Origin: Lachancea thermotolerans CBS 6340
Taxonomy: Eukaryota > Ascomycota > Saccharomycetes > Saccharomycetales > Saccharomycetaceae
NCBI RefSeq assembly: GCF_000142805.1
Contig: NC_013083.1
Span: forward strand, 372,001 to 436,000
Direction: 5' to 3'
Length of the DNA stretch: 64,000 nt
Positions 20,201 through 27,806 of the stretch are shown in pieces. A program made the translations under genes and the position numbers. The notes under the pieces were generated by a model. The model was not told the DNA's origin. It did not search any database and saw only the letters and a list, made by a program, of their open reading frames with translations. Within the stretch, counting starts at the first letter, position 1; each line of letters begins with the position of its first letter.

Positions 20201-23200
20201 AGTTAATGAAATTGTGAAGATGATGGACTTAAAGTATCTGCTTTCTCACCTGGGTTACTTTCTTGTTGTGTTTAATTTCAACACATTCGTGTTCACTTTC
20301 CCTAATGTCACTACTTCTGTTGGTGGTACCGTTCAAACCATACCTGCGCTGCTTTTCTATCAGGCAGGCGGTTTCAAGATATATTACGAAGCAATTAAGT
20401 TGTTGTTTGCCAACCTTCAAAAGTTCAACGATGTTGAGAACATCGAAAAGTTTGATTACATCAAAGACTCTGAGGATATTCTTACAGCGAGTGCACTTAT
20501 AAACGCCCTTTCATTTTTCAATAAGTGCATACAAATGGAAACCATGGAAAATATTAGAAACACGAAAGAATATTACCCATATGACGAGGTTTACTACAAT
20601 CTCACAAGTGCTTTGATTATTCCCATCAAGGTTTTGTCTCTGGGTCTGGTGGATGAGCTAGTCAATGAATTTTCCATCCTAGAACAGGGTACAAGGCGAC
20701 TTCCCTATTCTGTTTTCAAACAGTTATTGACCATGATAAAAAACATATTCAACTCCACTGCTGAGGGTGAAGATCATGATTTGTATGAATTGCGCTGGGA
20801 TCTGATGCCTCCATCCCATCGCAAAATAGAAATGCTGAAATCGTGTGGAATTGAAGAAGATATTGCGAAGAATTATCTCGAAGAGCAAAAGGACGATTTA
20901 CCAATTCATGTTAAACCTGATGTATTTTCTGATGGTGAATGGGAGACATACAAAGCACTTAGAGAAACGGGGAAATGGAAAACTGACTTGAGCTTGTTAG
21001 AACCACAGTATAAGAACTTTTCAACAGCAAGTGATCTATCCGAAATGAGATCTAGTTTTTATGCCAATGGTTTTGAAGACCGGATTCTCCAACTACTTCC
21101 AATGTATCCCAAACTTATAAACGCTATATCCCACATGATTCTCCAATTGCTCCAAGAAGCTGAGGAACCACCTAAAAAGGTTCTCGGTAAACTACTTCAA
21201 ATGATGCGTGGGATAGACCTTAGTGATGCGTCTGTGCTTGCACCCGTAATACACCTCTTTGGAATTTTGTTAAATGATAAAGCAATGTACGAGAAATCTG
21301 AAGATTTTATACATGAGTTTGTTCAGTATCTTCAGCAATCGCTCCGTCCAGAGTTTGTCAATTCGGCCTGGTTTTCGAAAGCCTTGTATGTCTACGAGAT
21401 AATATTTGCAAAATCTGAGGCGCCCAGGCTTGACCCCCTTCCTGATGGTATTGAGGAAGGTGTCAATACGCCTTGTCCACCGCTTTTCAAAGCATTCACC
21501 ATTTCAAGTGATGCAAAAAGCAAGATATTCGATTCTCTAATCCGAGTCCATGAGATTTCAGACTTTTACTCAGCATTGGCCATATCCAGAATTCTAATTC
21601 TGTATACACGGGACGAGCATTACTCTCATGAAGTACCTCAGTCAGGAATACTCTCAAAGATTTTGAAGACAATAGGAATTTTCCAAAAATCTGAAAAAAT
21701 CAACTACCTTGAATCTTCGTTTTTACTGCTGGCTAGAAGGTGCTTTGAGACTAGCGAAATTGTTAGCAGCTTAATTCAATACGAGCTCTCGCGTGCTTTC
21801 ACTACGAGAGCAATTGGTGACTCTAAAGAGAACTCAAGGGACCTCACGGGTCTTGTCTCAGAAAAGGCCAATGTAGTTATGCGAGACCCTGCTTCGTTTG
21901 TCAACTGTCTGTGCGAAACGGCTCGGTTTGAGGATTTTGTGCGACCTGACAAACTAGAGAACCTTATTGTCCGAAGGTACTTGAGTGAGCGCGACGAGGA
22001 AATGAGTGATGCTAATTCACAAGCTGATGGCAAGTTGAGTCTAAGTAATAGAACTGGAATTGTTCACCTTTTACTCTCGCAACTGATGGCAGCTTACAAG
22101 AAAGATTGGACCTCAGAGCCAGTTAAAGAAGAGAGTGTTGAAGACACCAAAAAGAAAGATGATGTGGACGTCGCAAGAAATCCTGTATGCGCTTATATGA
22201 TATTCCTGCTAAAAGTCTTGATAGAATTGGTTGGAAGTTACAAACAAAGCAAGCTTGAATTTCTTACTTTTAACAAGAGGAACATGTACGTTGAATCTCC
22301 AAAACCGCGCACTACAGCACTCAATTTTGTATTGTATCAGCTTCTGGACACTGGGGGTCGCGATCAGGACAAGCACTATGTCGAAAGAAAGGAGGTTATT
22401 GGGAAACTTGCACGCGATCTTGTAGTTAGTTTTGTTTCATCCGTTCAGGATAAAGAGGTCCAGAAACAAGATCCTAAAATTGTCAACCCCGATATGACTT
22501 ATATCAGAAAGTTCACAATAGAAGCTGTAACAAAGGCACTCAAGAGTGTGGCCAAATCTCCAAAAACACTAGAAGCCAACGTGAGTAAGCTTTATGGATG
22601 GCTGCATCTTGTGACTTCTTTCTTGGTCAGCGAGCGCAGCTACTTGCATTCAGTTCTTGACTCCAATAAAACTTATGTGGACAAGTATCAAATTGGTAAG
22701 CTGATGCTTGATATGAATGTCCCATCCACCATCGCCGACTGCATGGCGTCTCTCGACTTAAACTATCCCTTCTCTAAGAAGCTCTTCAACAAGAGTGTCG
22801 AACCATTGAACGCAATAAACGAGATCCGCAGCAGGTTTTCGGATCTGTTTAAGCTTGAAAACACCGATGAAGACGATGAAGTTGAGGACGAATCTGAGAA
22901 AGAAGAGCATTCAGATATGTTCAGGAACTCAGCTCTAGGGATGTATGATGTCGAGGATATAGAGGAAGACGACGATGATGATGCTTCTTTGATCGGCGAA
23001 GATGAAGACATAGCTTTTGTTGAGGGTGAAGATGGCGAAATTGAAGTAGTCTTTAGTGAAGACGAACGCGGCCATCATCATGGTGGCTCTTCGAGTTCCG
23101 ATGGAATGAACGATAGTGATCAGATCGATGACTCCGAAGGGAGTATGGATTATGGCTTAGATGGAGAAAGCTTGGACATGGACATTGCATCAGGAGAGTC

Positions 23201-26200
23201 ATCCAACTCGGACATTGGCAATGGCGGAGATGGAATTGAAAGTGATGACTCCTCATACTATACCGACCACGAGGGCCCGCTTGAATATGTCCATATCGAT
23301 GATGGTGCTCCTGCTCCAGTTATCGATGTTGAACTAGATAGCTCGGAGCTTGCCGAATCTGACTGGGAATCCCGCCTATCAGACTTATCCGGCTCTGACT
23401 GGGAGTCTGGGCTTTCCGAGCTATCCGGCTCGGAAGATGGCAGCTCAGAAGAGAACTTTAACGACGAAACGCATCCTGGAAGCAGGTGGTTGGCTGATGA
23501 AGTTGATATGGATGATGATTCAGATGAAGAAGGAAGAGGCGTATTTACTGGAATCCAGCATGTATTTTCTCCTGAACCACAGTATTTCAGAGTTCATGGG
23601 GAAAATCACAGAGGTCATCGGGGACCTCATCACCACAGCAGCCGTCGTGCTGATTTTATGATGGCTACACCAATGAGTCTTTCAACTGGTAGTAGAGGTA
23701 CTCGTGGCATCTTGATGAACCCTCTTGGTCCCTCAGGGCTAGAGGAAGTTGAAAACGGGATACTTAACCAGTTAACCAGCACAGGTAGTTCAAGTCGTCC
23801 TAGAAATGAGCTCCCTCACTTGTCAGATATTTTGTTCAGTGGAGAATTTTTTGACGAGAAGTCATCAGTGGGCATCGTTCTGAAGTCTACAACAGCCAGA
23901 TGGAGCGATATTTTTGATATGTTCTATGACTCCAAAATCTATGCTAACAACGTCATTCCAACTATCATTGGGAGAATATTCCAGCCTAGTTCTGACTTGT
24001 ACGTGAGAAAGCGCGAGGAAGCGCTAGAGAAAGAGAAGGCAGAGAAACTTCAGAGGGAAGAAAACTTGAGGAAACAGAGTGAATTTAAGAAAAGAAAGCT
24101 CGAAGAAATGCATACTGATGGTTCAGACGAGGGCGAAAATGAAGAAGAAGAGGACGAAGAAGAAGGTCAAGAGCATCTGCCTCCAATTTACGTCAATATC
24201 GGGGGAGAAGAAGTCAACATTGCTGGCACCGATATCGACCCTGAGTTTTTGGATGCTTTACCTGACGATATGAGGGCAGAAGTTTTTGCTCAGCATATCC
24301 GAGAGCGCCGAGCAGAAGCCCTTGATCAAACCGTTGATTCAAGAGAAATTGATGCCGATTTTCTGGAATCTATCCCTGAGAACCTTCGCGAGGAAATATT
24401 AGAGCAAGAAGCTGCAGAGTCTCGTTTCTCAAGGCTAATGGGCTCGCTCAATGACGAAGAAAACGCTGAGAGTTCTGGAGATGTTGGCGAAGAAAACGAT
24501 GCTGATGAAAGCCCCGACTCAAAGAAGAAGAAACCTGAGAAGATATACTTTTCGCCTCTAGTTGACCGGTCTGGTATATCAGCCATTATGAGGTCCTTGT
24601 TCATTTCTCAGCCCTATCTGGCCCGTGAAGTGTATCATGAGCTTTTTTACCGTTTATGCTCTAGCAAGCAGAACCGCAGCGACATCATGAACATCCTGAT
24701 GTTGATTTTAACCGAGGGCATCAACGACCATCAATCACTCGAAAGAATTTACAATTTGATTTCAAACAGGGCACTCGGAATCGCCAAATCAACAAGTGCG
24801 CGCATGCTTCCTCTGGATTGCACGCCCTTAAGTGTGGCAAATCAGACAATTGAAGTTTTACAGAATCTTTTGGAAACTGATAATCGCTTGAAATTCTTCT
24901 TTATCACAGAGCATGAAAACTTACTGATCAATAAAACACCGCTGAAGAACAAAAAGGACATCTTTACGAAAAACATGAAGTGGCCAATAAACTACCTGTT
25001 TAGCCTTCTCGACAAGAAAATTATTACTGACGAAACTGTGCTCTTGGACCTACTGACAAGGATTTTACAAATTATCACAAAGGCTATATCTGCAATTGCG
25101 AAAAACGAAAACTCCCAGAAGAAGTTCACGGTGCCTGATATTGAAACGAAACACTTGGAAGCTGTGGTTTCTATAGTAAAATTGGATGCATGCAATACTA
25201 AAGTGTTTCAACAGACACTAAACATAATGACCCATCTCTCGGTTATTAAAGGCGCTCAGGATATTTTTACCAAAGAACTTTGTACACTCGCCATTCAAAC
25301 AGTTGAAGTTCTCAAAACTGATTTGAGCAACCTAGACTCTGAAATTGGTGAAGTTGAGATTGGCACAGAAATCAACTATGAGACTTTCCAAAAATTTACG
25401 GTTCCTAGCTCCGAGCAAGCGAAGTTACTCAAAGTATTAACTGCAATTGATTACATCCATACGAATAAGAAGAAGGCCGGGGATATAGACGTAGAGAAGC
25501 TTATGGGGCTTTATGATCAGATAAAGCTAGGTGGCGTATGGACCTCTTTAGGTCATTGTTTGGAGAAATTTGACGAGAAGCCCGCTTTGAGCTCTTCAGC
25601 TAACATTCTGCTTCCTCTGATTGAGTCACTAATGGTAGTCTGTAAACACAGCAAGACGCGAGACTCCAGGGATGTGCTAAAGTATCAAGCAAAGAAATCA
25701 GATTTTAGTGAGGTCGCGGCCGAAAACATCTTTTTCGCGTTTACTGATTTGCACAAGAAGCTATTAAACCAGATGATCAGGTCTAATCCAAAACTCATGA
25801 GCGGGCCATTTGCTTTGCTTGTCAAGAATCCGAAGATCCTGGATTTTGACAATAAACGGTATTATTTCATTGCTAAGCTTCGTTCCGGTGCTCAAGAGAA
25901 ACCGAAATTGTCCATCTCTGTGAGACGAGAGCAGGTCTTTCTTGATTCATATCGCTCCTTGTTTTTCAAGTCGAACGAAGACATCAAGAATTCAAAGCTC
26001 GAAATCACTTTCAAAGGAGAAGCTGGTGTGGACGCTGGTGGTATTACAAGAGAGTGGTACCAGGTTTTGTCACGTCAAATGTTCAATCCCGATTATGCTC
26101 TCTTTTTGCCTGTGGCTTCAGACAAAACAACGTTTCACCCAAATCGCACTTCAGGTATAAATCCTGAACATCTTTCGTTCTTCAAATTTATTGGAATGAT

Positions 26201-26984
26201 TATTGGTAAAGCCATTTGTGATCAATGTTTCTTGGACTGCCATTTTAGCAGGGAAGTCTATAAAAACATTTTGAGCAAGCCTGTGGCACTAAAAGACATG
26301 GAGTCTCTTGACCTTGATTACTACAAGTCTTTGATTTGGATCTTGGAAAATGACATTACCGATATCATTGAAGAAACTTTCTCTGTTGAAACCGATGACT
26401 ATGGAGAACATAAAGTCATCGACTTGATTGAAGACGGCCACAATGTTCCCGTCACAGAACAAAATAAACAAGAGTATGTGAAAAAGATTGTCGAGTACAA
26501 GTTACACACCTCCGTCAAGGAGCAAATGGATAACTTTTTGCTTGGATTCTATGCCATTATCCCGAAGGATTTGGTTTCTATCTTCGATGAGCAGGAACTC
26601 GAACTACTCATCAGTGGATTGCCTGATATTGATGTTGACGACTGGAAAAACAACACCAACTATGTCAACTATACTCCAACATGCAAGCAAATCAGTTATT
26701 TCTGGAGGGCAGTACGCTCTTTCGATAGTGAAGAGCGCGCAAAATTGCTACAGTTTGTTACAGGTACAAGCAAGGTACCATTAAGTGGATTCAAAGAATT
26801 GACGGGTGTCAATGGAATTAGTAAGTTTTCGATTCACAGAGACTACGGGTCTACTGAAAGGCTGCCATCTTCGCATACTTGCTTCAACCAACTGGATCTT
26901 CCTGCCTATGATTCTTACGAAACATTGAGAGGGTCGCTCCTTCTTGCGATCAACGAGGGTCATGAGGGTTTTGGTATAGCGTAA
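17220..26984 (+). CDS. TOM1: Giant HECT-type ubiquitin ligase Tom1 (HUWE1 family)
   Basis: E3 ubiquitin ligase of the HUWE1/Ufd4-like group. In yeast it degrades excess histones, unassembled ribosomal proteins and Cdc6-type substrates and affects mRNA export. The product has 3254 residues (S. cerevisiae 3268). Order: helical armadillo-like N-terminal domains (about 1-900), a long helical middle, an intensely acidic tract (about 1877-2113), then two ubiquitin-binding-like motifs (DPEFLDALPDDMRAEV near 2338 and DADFLESIPENLREEI near 2378) of the kind found in HUWE1. A C-terminal HECT domain runs from about 2900 to the end. The catalytic cysteine is C3221 in HTCFNQLDLPAY, 34 residues from the end as in S. 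cerevisiae. The frame is intact over 9.8 kb and AT-richer than its neighbours. Confidence 0.97.
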   Translation: MVTLTKLEKFRKEEKAKGFKPLLDDLTQCSEAEFVKKLTNIITWDRSRDDLYIWIPVLNRIDDILNRLLAHYNYKSTNRKTQPVKLIIMSAEDETVTKELLWFTCRLLNNTCNRSLYSSLDVMTNLLNCPNYVVKLGAMKVAAIVGEQQVIARQKIDSKNLLSNKELKRKTLDLALALPSSTTDDRMDHFALVDLFFDKKQYPTKWSKIDFSYYAAAPKVYLTQGALNKTGTGSVKRFIMNAEELSSLSLQQVFDKGMAEIPAESWFDFSLQATVAKAFSDSTYENLQLRNLIIQTKFNAIALANVIYIPAQVSSQLFEVDPYAFNNLTDFISLSEQKLPKDLRVDALFSLECISLKHIWCSDIVRNLGGNMSHGLLFQILRYIAKLLRDNNSKELDEEYNVRFFYLVSNLADVKTLQESMLAAGLIPNLLEIISIKDCAYKRTLASATHLLEVFIDDADATTEFIGNNGFNILIGCVNEEVNFALEHPEFGEPPKYPVVYYSISFRQLGYIRSLLKLVLKLLKTDSGDRIRNLIDSPILLSLNQILENRPVFGYTLVTYALDVVQTILNTEPTIYSVLVESKTIPYIIDNFKHFLGPSGELLCLLPEVISALSLNNDGLKQVKEKGLINCLFEIMTTPELAKIMSWDDSAIDLGTSIDELARHYPELKPVIEDCFYKTVKALPSIISFSHPYVYRSTISNGEFYHSRDETVVDNEEGGSEIESGEVQVPAAVLDCFSAVFYGMTLENVSWASLAEKVDIKDLLKVIIIERPPYDYVGSQTLLNFSDILKHFDDERRNYALPALLSLLSEKLDGVKDFLEYNFEKPYVLSTPYEVLDETLRKLTVINVLLYVITDIYINIASLFPIRVLQIMEFFEQNGFNLIVKLRHLFQRSALEELYMRNRLPASVTAETTMRPIGNTPPLTIYASKPSKNDPKDDKTSAKFKNTLQDRQLFIKMQSWTSMLFRCFLRLTHARKMTVEASDRALEIRIFDTTVNEIVKMMDLKYLLSHLGYFLVVFNFNTFVFTFPNVTTSVGGTVQTIPALLFYQAGGFKIYYEAIKLLFANLQKFNDVENIEKFDYIKDSEDILTASALINALSFFNKCIQMETMENIRNTKEYYPYDEVYYNLTSALIIPIKVLSLGLVDELVNEFSILEQGTRRLPYSVFKQLLTMIKNIFNSTAEGEDHDLYELRWDLMPPSHRKIEMLKSCGIEEDIAKNYLEEQKDDLPIHVKPDVFSDGEWETYKALRETGKWKTDLSLLEPQYKNFSTASDLSEMRSSFYANGFEDRILQLLPMYPKLINAISHMILQLLQEAEEPPKKVLGKLLQMMRGIDLSDASVLAPVIHLFGILLNDKAMYEKSEDFIHEFVQYLQQSLRPEFVNSAWFSKALYVYEIIFAKSEAPRLDPLPDGIEEGVNTPCPPLFKAFTISSDAKSKIFDSLIRVHEISDFYSALAISRILILYTRDEHYSHEVPQSGILSKILKTIGIFQKSEKINYLESSFLLLARRCFETSEIVSSLIQYELSRAFTTRAIGDSKENSRDLTGLVSEKANVVMRDPASFVNCLCETARFEDFVRPDKLENLIVRRYLSERDEEMSDANSQADGKLSLSNRTGIVHLLLSQLMAAYKKDWTSEPVKEESVEDTKKKDDVDVARNPVCAYMIFLLKVLIELVGSYKQSKLEFLTFNKRNMYVESPKPRTTALNFVLYQLLDTGGRDQDKHYVERKEVIGKLARDLVVSFVSSVQDKEVQKQDPKIVNPDMTYIRKFTIEAVTKALKSVAKSPKTLEANVSKLYGWLHLVTSFLVSERSYLHSVLDSNKTYVDKYQIGKLMLDMNVPSTIADCMASLDLNYPFSKKLFNKSVEPLNAINEIRSRFSDLFKLENTDEDDEVEDESEKEEHSDMFRNSALGMYDVEDIEEDDDDDASLIGEDEDIAFVEGEDGEIEVVFSEDERGHHHGGSSSSDGMNDSDQIDDSEGSMDYGLDGESLDMDIASGESSNSDIGNGGDGIESDDSSYYTDHEGPLEYVHIDDGAPAPVIDVELDSSELAESDWESRLSDLSGSDWESGLSELSGSEDGSSEENFNDETHPGSRWLADEVDMDDDSDEEGRGVFTGIQHVFSPEPQYFRVHGENHRGHRGPHHHSSRRADFMMATPMSLSTGSRGTRGILMNPLGPSGLEEVENGILNQLTSTGSSSRPRNELPHLSDILFSGEFFDEKSSVGIVLKSTTARWSDIFDMFYDSKIYANNVIPTIIGRIFQPSSDLYVRKREEALEKEKAEKLQREENLRKQSEFKKRKLEEMHTDGSDEGENEEEEDEEEGQEHLPPIYVNIGGEEVNIAGTDIDPEFLDALPDDMRAEVFAQHIRERRAEALDQTVDSREIDADFLESIPENLREEILEQEAAESRFSRLMGSLNDEENAESSGDVGEENDADESPDSKKKKPEKIYFSPLVDRSGISAIMRSLFISQPYLAREVYHELFYRLCSSKQNRSDIMNILMLILTEGINDHQSLERIYNLISNRALGIAKSTSARMLPLDCTPLSVANQTIEVLQNLLETDNRLKFFFITEHENLLINKTPLKNKKDIFTKNMKWPINYLFSLLDKKIITDETVLLDLLTRILQIITKAISAIAKNENSQKKFTVPDIETKHLEAVVSIVKLDACNTKVFQQTLNIMTHLSVIKGAQDIFTKELCTLAIQTVEVLKTDLSNLDSEIGEVEIGTEINYETFQKFTVPSSEQAKLLKVLTAIDYIHTNKKKAGDIDVEKLMGLYDQIKLGGVWTSLGHCLEKFDEKPALSSSANILLPLIESLMVVCKHSKTRDSRDVLKYQAKKSDFSEVAAENIFFAFTDLHKKLLNQMIRSNPKLMSGPFALLVKNPKILDFDNKRYYFIAKLRSGAQEKPKLSISVRREQVFLDSYRSLFFKSNEDIKNSKLEITFKGEAGVDAGGITREWYQVLSRQMFNPDYALFLPVASDKTTFHPNRTSGINPEHLSFFKFIGMIIGKAICDQCFLDCHFSREVYKNILSKPVALKDMESLDLDYYKSLIWILENDITDIIEETFSVETDDYGEHKVIDLIEDGHNVPVTEQNKQEYVKKIVEYKLHTSVKEQMDNFLLGFYAIIPKDLVSIFDEQELELLISGLPDIDVDDWKNNTNYVNYTPTCKQISYFWRAVRSFDSEERAKLLQFVTGTSKVPLSGFKELTGVNGISKFSIHRDYGSTERLPSSHTCFNQLDLPAYDSYETLRGSLLLAINEGHEGFGIA

Positions 26985-27245
26985 ACAGTTTTATATTGTG
27001 TTATCTTATATTTTCTTACAGATTTAATGGAGCTAAAGTTAACGCTCTCGGCCTACAGGTCATTTCTCGGGGTGAGCAGTTTGCGTCAATCTCGGTATCA
27101 AATGTCCATCATTATTTTCGAAAGTCGCCTTTTGCTATAAAAACATAAACATAAGAATGCCATAAGCACTGACTCGGGAACACCAGTTCGACCTCCCAGT
27201 CTCCCTCGGAGATTTTCATAAAAACAACAAGGCATTCAAGCGAAA

Positions 27246-27485
27246 TCATTTTCGCCCCGCATAATCGTGTTCCAAATTTTTGACGTGTGTCTCGAGATTT
27301 CTAACCGACCGGGTCAGTTCTGTCATGCTATCTGTCCATTCCAGCTCCTTCCTCGTGCGATCGACTATTCTCACAGCTACAAACGAAGCCAAAGACACTC
27401 CAACCACGAACCCTAAAGCTCCACTAACAACATGTCTCGCCCCCGCATTCTTTGTTACCCTCAAAAAGTCTCTAGCGTCTGACAT
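27246..27485 (-). CDS. Small single-span membrane protein of unknown function
   Basis: Seventy-nine residues from an ATG at 27485. I do not recognise it. One hydrophobic span lies at about residues 18-40 (VVSGALGFVVGVSLASFVAV), followed by a charged, heptad-like helix (about 43-79) ending in AGRK. The short N-terminal part holds basic residues and could be mitochondrial or ER-directed. A TATAAAAG on the same strand at 27574-27581 is 89 bases upstream of the start, which argues that the frame is expressed. No S. cerevisiae gene is annotated at this place between TOM1 and HEH2, as far as I recall. Coding status is probable, function unknown. Confidence 0.55.
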   Translation of the reverse strand: MSDARDFLRVTKNAGARHVVSGALGFVVGVSLASFVAVRIVDRTRKELEWTDSMTELTRSVRNLETHVKNLEHDYAGRK

Positions 27486-27806
27486 TTTAATCTGACGAGC
27501 GCCTCACCAAACCAGCAACAAAGCCAAATAGAGTCCAGTAGCGCTTCCACAACTTTAAGTCCGGCTGGTGTCCCTTTTATAAGAACAATCAATAACCTCC
27601 CTAAACCGATGGGGTAAGAGGTCAGCTGTCCAGGCGACAGATTTGCAGAAAGCAAATAATACAAAAGTTAATGAATACTAGATATTACATAAACTATACT
27701 AGATGCGTTATGGTCTGTAAACGCTTTCATACATAACAAAGAACCATTACACGGGGTCGTCGCCCGTTTGCTCATGCAGTGAATCTGGCTTGAGGGGTGA
27801 GGTGAC
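27486..27806. promoter_or_regulatory. Promoter of the 79-residue gene and SRC1/HEH2 3' region
   Basis: This 321-base spacer holds a minus-strand TATAAAAG at 27574-27581, 89-96 bases upstream of the small gene's ATG. Nothing else was recognised. Confidence 0.45.
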
